NCBI RefSeq assembly: GCF_905220415.1 | Contig: NC_059565.1 | Coordinates: 4,798,501-4,862,500 of the forward strand | Reading direction: 5' to 3' | Length of the DNA: 64,000 bases | Source of the DNA: Colias croceus | Lineage: Eukaryota; Arthropoda; Insecta; Lepidoptera; Pieridae | Part shown: positions 57,601 to 64,000 of the stretch, in pieces | Layout of the letters: every line of letters begins with the position of its first letter | Position numbering within the stretch: the stretch's first letter is position 1 | Made by a program: the position numbers and the translations under genes | Notes under the pieces: generated by a model | Databases searched by the model: none | Seen by the model: only the letters and a program-made list of their open reading frames with translations | Told to the model about the DNA's origin: nothing

Positions 57601-60465
57601 ACAACCCAACTATTTAAACACCTTTCACGTCACGAAATCAAATAAAACACGATTTAAACCCGTCAAAACTCACCAGCATCGTTGCACATTTCTCCCATCT
57701 TATTCAACAAGTATGCAGCCAGCTCTAGGTCAGATTTTTCTTCCAAATCCGGTCTCCACAATTCCTCTTCGTCTTGAAGTATCTTTCTGAAATTATTGAG
57801 GCACATTTAATAATATAACAACTACTAGCTTTCCGTCCGCGGCTTCGAACGATTTGTCTAAATCCTAATAAATTAAAAATTATGTACTTTACTCTTGAAT
57901 AACTTTATCTTCTAAAAAAAGTCGCATCAAAATACGTTGCGTAGTTTAAAAGATTTAAGCATACAAAGGGACATAGGGACAGAGAAAGCGAAATTGTTTT
58001 ATACTATGTAGTGATTTGACAAGTCCTTTGGCCAATCAATGAACTAGCTAGTCATTCAATCAAAGGGCAGATTCAACATGATGACAGCGACATATTCATC
58101 TACACAACACAAATAAAAAATATATATCTCTTTCCTTATGTATACCAATAATAAAATTGTAGTGTCTCTTTTTTAATATTGAAAATTAAAATAACCGCTA
58201 TTTATGAAATGCTGATGAATGTATACACGGTACACATACCAAAATTGTAATTTTTCCAATTTTTGTCTGTCTGTTAGTTCTAGCTAATCTCTGGGACGAC
58301 TGGACCGATTTTGACGGGACTTTCATTGATAGACAGCTGATGTTATATGGAGTAACTTAGGCTACTTTTTATACTACAGGAACATTAGGATTAAAACGAC
58401 GCGTGTGAAAACGCGGGACGCGGTCAGTTTAAATTAAAAAAAAAAAAAAAAAAATATCTCTTTCCCTCACCTAGCGTTCCCTTTACAATAATCTAATATA
58501 ACTTGCACACATTGTACACTTGTGTCTGCGGCTAAATGTAGCAGAGTTCTCGCTTGATCGTCCTGTAGTAATACATCGGCGCCATATTGTAACAGTAGTG
58601 ATGTGCATGCCGGCGCGTCCTTGAATATCGATAGTTGGAGGGGAGTCTGAAAAAGTAATATAGTGTTAGACGTAACTTTTGATTTAATAATAATTTTGTG
58701 GATGAATAGTTGTCACTTTTTCCTGTCAAAACATGCTTAGCTGTCAAATACTATAAAATGCCGCTTTCCTTTGAATCGTGGCGCATTCGTACGAATCGTG
58801 CCTAGGTGCTCGGACGTTGTTTATACGACGTTCGACCCAACTACCCTCACTTTACTAATAGTCGTTGACTTGCTGCGATTTGTTATCAACTACCTACATC
58901 AATTAGGTAGCTGTGTTGAATTGCAGTACATTCTTATTACATTCAAACTAATATTTAACTCTGCCTCGCCTGTTATTTCTTTTAATAGGGTAAATAATGC
59001 ACGAAAGTAACTAAATGTAACAAAATAAATATATTTCGAGATAAACTTTCATGTGCCATAACTTTGATGTACATACTTCTAAAACAAAAATATATAAGAA
59101 GTGCAAATGGACCAGACCTACAAACATTTTTTTTTCAAAGACAAATAAACAATATCAAATGATTCATAATAAACATAATAATACCATAGACGCTCCTCCA
59201 ATAACATCAATAGACGCGTTTCGACTTTTCAACAAGGCGCAATGTCTTTTTAGTAACTCGACATCATTGTTCATAACAGCTATGTGGAGAGGCCTGGAAT
59301 GTGAAATAATTAATTCTAAACCTATTTCTATATAATTGAGTTTAATACTGTTTTACTAAAAAAATGTCTGTGTTGTCACATGAGCGACACTATTGGAATG
59401 AAGTTCTTCTCTTTTTGAAATAAGTATTAAAGGAGTAATAATTAAATAGATTAATAATATTTAGTACTTAAATTATAGATAAAACAAGTGAAGTTATTTC
59501 AAATATACTTACAAATTACCTTCTTGATCCGGTTGCAAGCAATACTTCCAATCTATATATGCTTGGTGCAATAACACTCGCTTTTTATCCTCCACCGACA
59601 ACCCTCGTAATGTATTTGCAGTCGCTATATGGAAAAAATCCTCCGGCTTTTCTTGTAACACCACCGTACTACCATCAACCAACTTAAGTACACTTTGATG
59701 CTCGTTTTTTATACTCTCTTGTGTGTATTTATCTATATTCTGTAATATAAACGTTGGATTCTCCAAAATGTGCGGTATCTGACAACTTATCATAGATAGA
59801 TTGCCAACGCTAGCGTCAGATATGTTACTATCTTCGTCTACGATTAATTTTAAGTCCAACAAGTTATCTGAACTGTTTTTTCTCACTTGAGTTTTTTGTA
59901 CCACTTTGGGTTTCTTGGCTGTCGTCTGCGGATAGTTTAATGCTTCTTTATCATCTATTACATACGCTTTACACCGACTCGGCCGCTTTTTGCGACTTTT
60001 AGCACGAATAAATGTTTCCATATCACTCACGATTGTTTGACAACACTTTTCGGCTGTTCTATGTCTCTTCCCATCAGTAAGAAGCGCTAAAATAGCTTGA
60101 ATTTTTACTTTCATCTCGTCAATTCCACACAACGCTCTCAAAATAACGTCATAATTCTCGTTACCAACTACTTTTGTTACTTCGTCCGAATCTAGTTGTA
60201 TAGTCTTATTATCGAGTGTATAAGTAGCTACTGTTCTAGTAGAGTTAAATAAATTATTTAAATATTTATTCACGATTATTAAATTTGGGTATTCACCGTT
60301 CAACGGATCTTCCTCTTCATCTTTATATATTGTTTCCTCGAGGTATATTTTGGTATTCGACTTAAATGGGACCACAAATTCGTCAGTGGCAGAAGTTTTG
60401 TGGGAAACTGACTTTTTCCTTAATATAGGCATATTTTTAAGCAATAATTTTTGGAGTTCTGACAT
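53530..60465 (-). CDS. Ankyrin-repeat protein, possibly nuclear IkB-like (whole gene span)
   Basis: Six exons (60465-59513, 59293-59185, 58646-58471, 57786-57674, 55578-55423, 54629-53530) join in phase to 868 residues. Residues 1-312: polar region with basic patches RAKSRKKRPSR (154-164) and KKPKV (184-188), candidate nuclear signals. About 313-560: ankyrin repeats with visible N-L-P-L-H-I-A-V, T-P-L-Q-L-S-I, R-T-L-L-H-L-A-A, G-Y-T-P-L-M-I-A and T-A-L-Y-I-A-V helices, and Y-G-A-D turns twice. About 588-868: Lys/Asn/Ser/Ile-rich low-complexity tail with two TPVII-K-S-N boxes, ending KKKRD. Ankyrin domains of this spacing with a split third repeat are seen in IkB/BCL3-like proteins; I infer, but cannot show, such a role. 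Converges with the CD36-family gene. Confidence 0.8.
54745..54800 (+). mobile_element. tRNA-derived B-box fragment
   Basis: GACGCGGGTTCGAATTCCGC, CTCGATATCGATTTTTTTTT in intron 5; same family as the minus-strand sequence at 56158-56222. Confidence 0.4.
54889..55068. mobile_element. MITE of the GAAGTGAAACTTC group, subtype Q, most complete copy
   Basis: Both ends carry the outer block: GTATGTGCCGAGCACACGCG and CAGAAATGAAACTTCTTTG on the left, TTTCACTTCTGACACATGTG and CACATAC on the right, i.e. terminal repeats of about 45 bp. Confidence 0.65.
55209..55412 (-). mobile_element. HelC Helitron-like element next to a splice donor
   Basis: CTAG at 55209, GCCCGCGGCTTCGCCCGC, internal 16-bp duplication (ACATAGGGATAAGGA), reverse 5' TCACTACATAGTATAAAACA ending at 55412, ten bases from the exon 5 donor of the ankyrin gene. 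Confidence 0.7.
55423..55578 (-). CDS. Ankyrin-protein exon 5
   Basis: Reverse-strand acceptor AATTTTACAG and donor GTGAGTAT; 156 bp, phase 1 in, phase 1 out. Reads GYTPLMIASMKGDQTIVATL, LQAAPHSINVQMPTCGN, TALYIAVRTAFTEAE: one full ankyrin repeat and the start of the next. Confidence 0.88.
55662..55846 (+). mobile_element. HelA Helitron-like element, full length
   Basis: TCTATACTTAATATTATAAA at 55662, CTCAAGTGTTTGTTTGAACG, hairpin GCGAGTAAAACCGCGGGG, CTAG at 55843-55846. Antisense within intron 4 of the ankyrin gene. Confidence 0.7.
55890..56111 (-). mobile_element. HelB Helitron-like element, full length
   Basis: CTAG at 55890, TCGCGGCATCGCCCGCG, four CAGA units, 5' TCCATACTAATATTATAAAT at 56111. 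Confidence 0.7.
56158..56222 (-). other. Mini-tRNA-like palindromic sequence
   Basis: Reverse strand: ACGAGAC...GTCTCGT ends can form an acceptor-like stem, CGGGTTCGAATCCCG a T-arm, and TTCG...CGAA a small middle arm. No D-arm. Probably a deleted tRNA-derived SINE head; (T)n follows on the + strand. Confidence 0.4.
56254..56720 (-). mobile_element. HelG Helitron-like element, first tandem copy
   Basis: CTAG at 56254, CACCCGCAACTCCGTCCGCG, ACCCAAATACGGCTAGGCCT, GTTTCATCGAAATCGAACCG, five CAGA units, GGTATCGATCCAGTAACACC. Its 5' end meets the next copy. Confidence 0.7.
56725..57197 (-). mobile_element. HelG Helitron-like element, second tandem copy
   Basis: CTAG at 56725, CGCCCGCGACTCCGTCCGCG, the same body, reverse 5' TCTATACATATAATAAATCT ending at 57197. 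473 bp. Confidence 0.7.
57361..57409. repeat. Intronic hairpin with extended stem
   Basis: AAAACTCTGCCT (57369-57380), 11-nt loop, AGGCAGAGTTTT (57392-57403); CTCAT/ATGAG extends the stem outside a short bulge. Confidence 0.75.
57674..57786 (-). CDS. Ankyrin-protein exon 4
   Basis: Reverse-strand acceptor AATAATTTCAG, donor GTGAGTTT; 113 bp, phase 2 in, phase 1 out. Reads KILQDEEELWRPDLEEKSD, LELAAYLLNKMGEMCNDA: an acidic insertion within the repeat domain, then the helix preceding the GYTPL repeat. Confidence 0.85.
57825..58014 (-). mobile_element. HelC Helitron-like element, full length
   Basis: CTAG at 57825, CGTCCGCGGCTTCGAACG, AAAATACGTTGCGTAG, ACAAAGGGACATAGGGACAG, reverse 5' TCACTACATAGTATAAAACA at 58014. 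In intron 3. Confidence 0.7.
58255..58425 (+). mobile_element. Diverged Helitron-like element (separate family)
   Basis: TCTGTCTGTTAGTTCTAGCT, CGACTGGACCGATTTTGACG, GCGTGTGAAAACGCGGGACG hairpin and a terminal TCAGT. The core motif is shared with the other families but the body is different. Poly(A) run at 58437-58454 follows. Confidence 0.5.
58471..58646 (-). CDS. Ankyrin-protein exon 3
   Basis: Reverse-strand acceptor ACTTTTTCAG, donor GTGAGGGA; 176 bp, phase 0 in, phase 2 out. Reads TPLQLSIFKDAPACTSLLLQ, YGADVLLQDDQA, RTLLHLAADTSVQCVQVIL: two ankyrin repeats with typical TPL-x-x-S and TLLHLAA helices. Confidence 0.9.
59185..59293 (-). CDS. Ankyrin-protein exon 2
   Basis: Reverse-strand acceptor TCACATTCCAG, donor GTATTATT; 109 bp, phase 2 in, phase 0 out. 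Reads PLHIAVMNNDVELLKRHC, ALLKSRNASIDVIGGASM: first ankyrin repeat. The donor is weak (GTATTA), but the frame and homology to the repeat continue across it. Confidence 0.85.
59513..60465 (-). CDS. Ankyrin-protein exon 1 with start codon
   Basis: ATG at 60465-60463 opens MSELQKLLLKNMPILRKK. The reading frame is open to the GTAAGT donor at 59512. 953 bp, 317 codons plus two bases. The N-terminal part is not recognisable as a known domain; a helical KVKIQAILALL segment (119-129) precedes the basic patch. A 35-nt leader back to a good acceptor (TTTATTCAG, exon start at 60500) suggests an upstream non-coding exon. The ankyrin domain starts at the 3' end (QPDQEGNL). Confidence 0.88.
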
Positions 60466-60630
60466 TTTCCAAACATTAATTGGGCAATTGCCTTACAATG
60501 CTGAATAAAGAACATTTATTATTAGAATCACTATTTACACGATCACATACTTTAATAATAATAATAAGTTTAAACACAGTTCATACTAAAATATAAATAC
60601 CTAGGTACGATAAAACTTCATAAAACATAG

Positions 60631-60670
60631 GTGTTGTAAAATTCATCGGGGGTAACCCCCTTTACAACAC
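60631..60670. repeat. Bulged hairpin upstream of the ankyrin gene
   Basis: GTGTTGTAAA pairs with TTTACAACAC, and inside it GGGGG/CCCCC closes a TAA loop; a seven-base bulge (ATTCATC) is on one side only. Confidence 0.7.
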
Positions 60671-61842
60671 AGCGTCCGATTTTGTGCCATGGCGTTTTTT
60701 TTTAAACAAATGACATTGACATTCTGCAGTTGCCAGCTTTATATATTTTTATAAATATTTGACCGTGATTTGACCACAGATTTGACCCAATTTCATCTAG
60801 ATTTTGAATATTTTCGCTGCGTTTAATATATTATATAAACTGAATAGATATTACCTTCTTTTAAATACACAAGTTAACAATAAAATATTCCGGCACATGC
60901 GAACACTAAAATTATTATTGATGATTAAAAAAATAAATTAATATTAAATTAATAAAATCCATTTTAATCAACTTTAAATTAATTTATTAATATTGCTAGA
61001 ATAAAGTCCACGGCTTTTGATACACATGTACCTAATCTTTTTTTTAGAATTTTTCAAGACTATTCTACATATTAAATGACTATCATAGTTCTTACACACA
61101 GTTCCTAGACCTATAACACTTACTATTAATTGGATCTCTATCGGCTTTATCTTTATCGGCGTGTTCGGCTTGCGGTGTGTATAACTTGCTCTGTGGTGCG
61201 TGTCGTTAATGCTAGGCCTAATGCCTAGGATATTGGATAGAACGCTTGATAGTAGGTACGTCAACACTTTACTCATTAGTACGAAATAAATTTTAAATTC
61301 AAATTCAAATTATATTTATTTGCAAGAATGTAGTTACAGATTCTATATGTTTTAATTACAATGTTATGTGGCTAATACATTCTACCCATTGATTGGGTGT
61401 GCAAATATTAATATTAGAATTACGCGTTTATATTTTTTTAGACACACTTTTGAATCGTGAAAATGTATAATTTTATCTGTGCACGTACATAAGACTATAA
61501 TAATCTGGATTCTAAGTATAAAAGATAAAAACTATGCCTACTTAAATATTTTTATTTAAAAAAAAGTGAAATAGAGTACAATGAATAAATGGTTTATTAC
61601 AAATTAATAGAACATTGCTTACAAATTCTAAAACGATATGATTAATAGTTTTCTCTGACTTCTGTACTTAATAGCATTTTTTAAAGCGAGAAAACAAACC
61701 ATGTAAAAGTTATGGTGTGATCATATTTTATATTTACCTACTAATTTTAATGTTATTCATGAAATCAAAAAGGTCAGAAAAATATACGCACACACTTCTT
61801 TTTTATCATAGCTAAAGAAAAGAAAATCAAGTAGTTTACTAG
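60671..61842. other. Gene-free upstream stretch
   Basis: Likely holds the ankyrin-gene promoter, but no clear core element was seen. 61285-61415 (AATTCAAATTATATTTATTT, GCAAGAATG) looks like a reversed LINE tail. Confidence 0.35.
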
Positions 61843-61990
61843 CATGCCTTCAAGCCACACCTCCGTGCCCGTCGGAGTGGGGAGGGTGAGGTTTTTTTCG
61901 TTACAGAATTTCTGGATTCTGTCCCCGCGCTCAAAGGCCAAAGCCCGCGAACCAAAGAATATACTACCGCGAACGATATACAATAGCTTA
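61843..61990 (+). repeat. Dispersed repeat (GCCTTCAAGCCACACCTCCG type), copy 2
   Basis: GCCTTCAAGCCACACCTCCG, CGTTACAGAATTTCTGGATT, CCCCGCGCTCAAAGGCC parallel 30222-30361 in the same orientation. Confidence 0.6.
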
Positions 61991-62799
61991 AAATGTAGTT
62001 ATATATTTTCATTTAAAATTAAATATGTAATATAAAAAACTTACCTATGTATTTTACATATCCTATCTCAAAGGTATTGCGTAAGATTCTTATCAACTGA
62101 AATCTCCATTAACGTATTAACTGTTTATTTTTTAGTTTCTATCTAAGATAAATTAAGTTTCGGGCATTTCACAAACAAGAAACATAGGTAGTGTTGACAA
62201 TATAAAATTATAGTTTTTTTACAAGTGGTAACACTCATGGGAAGTCCCGGTCATAGACAAATACAATACATTTAATTCAAATAATTAAATTAAAATTTAC
62301 TTATTATTTTACTTTAGTATTAGTATCATTACTTTTTGTCTGATTTATTATTATTATTATATTACGTCGTCAGTAATCGCATTTTACTTCTATAAATAAG
62401 TTATTTTTCATTGAAATTTCGCATACCTTTTACTATAACATTAGCAACAAACTTCAGTTATATGCGAAACTTAACACCCATAATTTCAGAAAATATTTAT
62501 AATACCACGAAGTAATTCAACTCAATTTTGTCAACTGGCAATAATTGCTTAGGAAAATTGTTTCCAAAGGGGGAATCCCCGACAAATTATAGCAGAATAC
62601 AATAAAATTATAAAGTACATAATCTGTCAAAATAGGCAACTGGCAAGTCAATGTTATGTGGCGACTGGCGTATGTTTGACCTTTTTCGTATGTCTTCACT
62701 CTTCAATATTCATCTATTTTCTTTCCAAATTTCATACAATTTGGTTGAGTTGTTAAGCTTTTTCACTACGAAAGTACAAAGTATAACATATAGAGGCTG
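61991..62799. other. Gene-free stretch
   Basis: AT-rich, nothing recognised except a TTTCATACAATTTGGTTGAG motif near 62727 that resembles a Helitron core. Confidence 0.35.
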
Positions 62800-62913
62800 T
62801 CGCGGACTTCGATGCGGTTTTTTTAATAGATAGTGTGGATGTTGTTGGGATGTTGTAGAAAGTTTGTATAGCTTGTTAACTTTGACAAAGTGAAGCCGTA
62901 GGCGGCAAGCTAG
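62800..62913 (+). mobile_element. HelC Helitron-like element, 5' truncated
   Basis: GATGCGGTTTTTTTAATAGA, AAGTGAAGCCGTAGGCGGCA, CTAG at 62910-62913. Confidence 0.55.
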
Positions 62914-63111
62914 TGCATTAATTATAGGTAGTTTTTAAAGCAATTAGTTAAGTGTTAAATAATAACTATTGCTATCTATAGCCATTCATGTATACATTCT
63001 CAAACACAGAGTAAGTACCTGCGTAGTACACGTAGTATATTATTATTAGTCTGTGGTAGTACGTAGTCTCTCAGGAATTAGCACAAGTTCATTGATACAC
63101 ATTATTAATTA

Positions 63112-63295
63112 TCTACCTATACTTATAATTTAATAAAGCTGAAAAGTTTGTTTGTTTGCTTCAACACGCTAATCTCAGAAACCACAGGACCGATTTGAAA
63201 AATTATTTCGGTAAGTATGAGATTCATCGAGGACGCTGGAACGCTAAGACCAACAGGAACGAAGCCACGCGGGTGAAACTGCGGAGCGCAGCTAG
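63112..63295 (+). mobile_element. HelA Helitron-like element, first of a pair
   Basis: TCTACCTATACTTATAATTT, GCTGAAAAGTTTGTTTGTTT, hairpin GCGGGTGAAACTGCGG, CTAG at 63292-63295. Confidence 0.6.
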
Positions 63296-63301
63296 TTATT
63301 T

Positions 63302-63676
63302 TGTAAAGCTGAAGAGTATGTTTGAACGCACAAATCTCAGGATTCACGGGACCGATTTGAAAAATTATTTCACTGTTATCTAACAGTATAATGGGATAGA
63401 TATCCCATTTACCAAGGCTATAGGCTATCGGCCCTACTAATAAAAAGTTATACAATGGATAAATTTCTAACATTTTCAACCATAGCTGTGTCCTGCTCTT
63501 GCTCACATGAAACGTCAATCATAAAAACAAGACAGGTTATTGCAATAAATAATCCACTGCATAGCGAATGGGTAACATTTTATTAGTAAGACCGTATATG
63601 TACCTATATCATCACGTATAGGCCAAAGACCAATAAGAGCGGAGCAATGCGAGTAAAACCGCGAGGCACAACAAGT
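63302..63676 (+). mobile_element. HelA Helitron-like element split by a MITE
   Basis: GTAAAGCTGAAGAGTATG to CCAAGGCTATAGGC, interrupted at about 63428, resuming at 63600 (ATATCATCACG) to GCGAGTAAAACCGCGAGGCA. Confidence 0.55.
63428..63594. mobile_element. Small MITE nested in HelA
   Basis: CGGCCCTACTAATAAAAAG at the left is mirrored by TTTATTAGTAAGACCG at the right, bounded by TA on each side. Confidence 0.6.
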
Positions 63677-64000
63677 AGCTCATAAACTATTGATACGCAT
63701 TACACATAGGTACTTAATATTAAGAATACGTTACTAAATACTACTCGCTGGAAGAATCGTTAAACACACCACAGTCGATTGATTACCTCGTCTTTTCGGG
63801 CGTAAAGCTATGTACTTCTATAAAATTCTGTAACTTAAAATTATGACACGGTTATAACTTATCAAGACATAACAAAACTCCGTTAAAATTTTAATTATAA
63901 GAAAACAACGATTATTTAGTAATATCTTTATTATCATACAAACTAGAGAGAGATCATACAAATGATTTAAAAACAAAAAAAAACCAATAGTTTTTCGATT

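Noticed and set aside
60974..61276. 100-codon reverse-strand reading frame (MSKVLTYLLSSVLSNI...)
   Set aside because: No recognisable domain, no splice or promoter context, and length within chance for AT-rich DNA; could be an old LINE relic but cannot be supported.
1..64000. CRISPR array, operon, phage or defence-island content
   Set aside because: Repeats are dispersed or minisatellite-type, genes have spliceosomal introns, and no prokaryotic gene was seen.

Overview
The window is AT-rich, intron-bearing eukaryotic DNA dominated by short interspersed repeats. The repeats (TC...CTAG elements with a GCGGG...CCGCG terminal hairpin, tRNA-derived SINE heads, jockey-like LINE tails) are of the kind familiar from moth and butterfly genomes, so I read it as a lepidopteran nuclear contig. 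No bacterial genes, operons, rRNA or CRISPR arrays are visible.

Only two host genes can be supported, and they converge tail to tail. (1) On the + strand a CD36-family (scavenger receptor class B) gene ends at 45278. Ten exons from 20747 to 45278 join in phase with canonical GT/AG sites. A candidate 10-nt first coding exon at 10808-10817 would give a 498-residue protein with two terminal membrane helices, six conserved ectodomain cysteines and seven N-glycosylation sequons. (2) On the - strand an 868-residue ankyrin-repeat protein is encoded by six exons from 60465 down to 53530. It has a basic N-terminal region, about six ankyrin repeats and a long Lys/Asn/Ser/Ile-rich tail. It may be a nuclear IkB-like factor, but that assignment is tentative.

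Everything else is introns and intergenic DNA packed with mobile-element relics. For reference I give window-local names to short, probably non-autonomous Helitrons: HelA (GCTGAAGAGTTTG core), HelB (CTGTCTGTCTG core, GCTTTCC terminus), HelC (GTCCCTTTGTATGC core), HelD (TGTTGGTAAGCGC core), HelE (ATTGTAATCGGTT core), HelF (CTCGTGTCACAATG core), HelG (about 470 bp), HelH and HelI. A '+' copy runs from 5' TC to 3' CTAG; flanking bases are A on the 5' side and T on the 3' side. Other elements include a hAT-like element with a perfect 8-bp target duplication (21512-22072), Harbinger-like MITEs with TTA/TAA duplications (4684, 14695, 18056), a 1.2-kb foldback element studded with CAGCTG (47602-48821), two groups of MITEs built on GAAGTGAAACTTC, jockey-like LINE 3' ends, and tRNA-derived SINEs.

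Layout: 1-2850 three related repeat copies; 3-20 kb upstream/first-intron DNA with many Helitrons and MITEs; 20.7-45.3 kb CD36-family exons; 45.5-53.5 kb gene-free convergent intergenic region with the foldback element; 53.5-60.5 kb ankyrin gene; 60.5-64 kb upstream repeats. I see no new multi-gene system. The observations most worth following are the architecture of the element families and their placement right next to splice sites.
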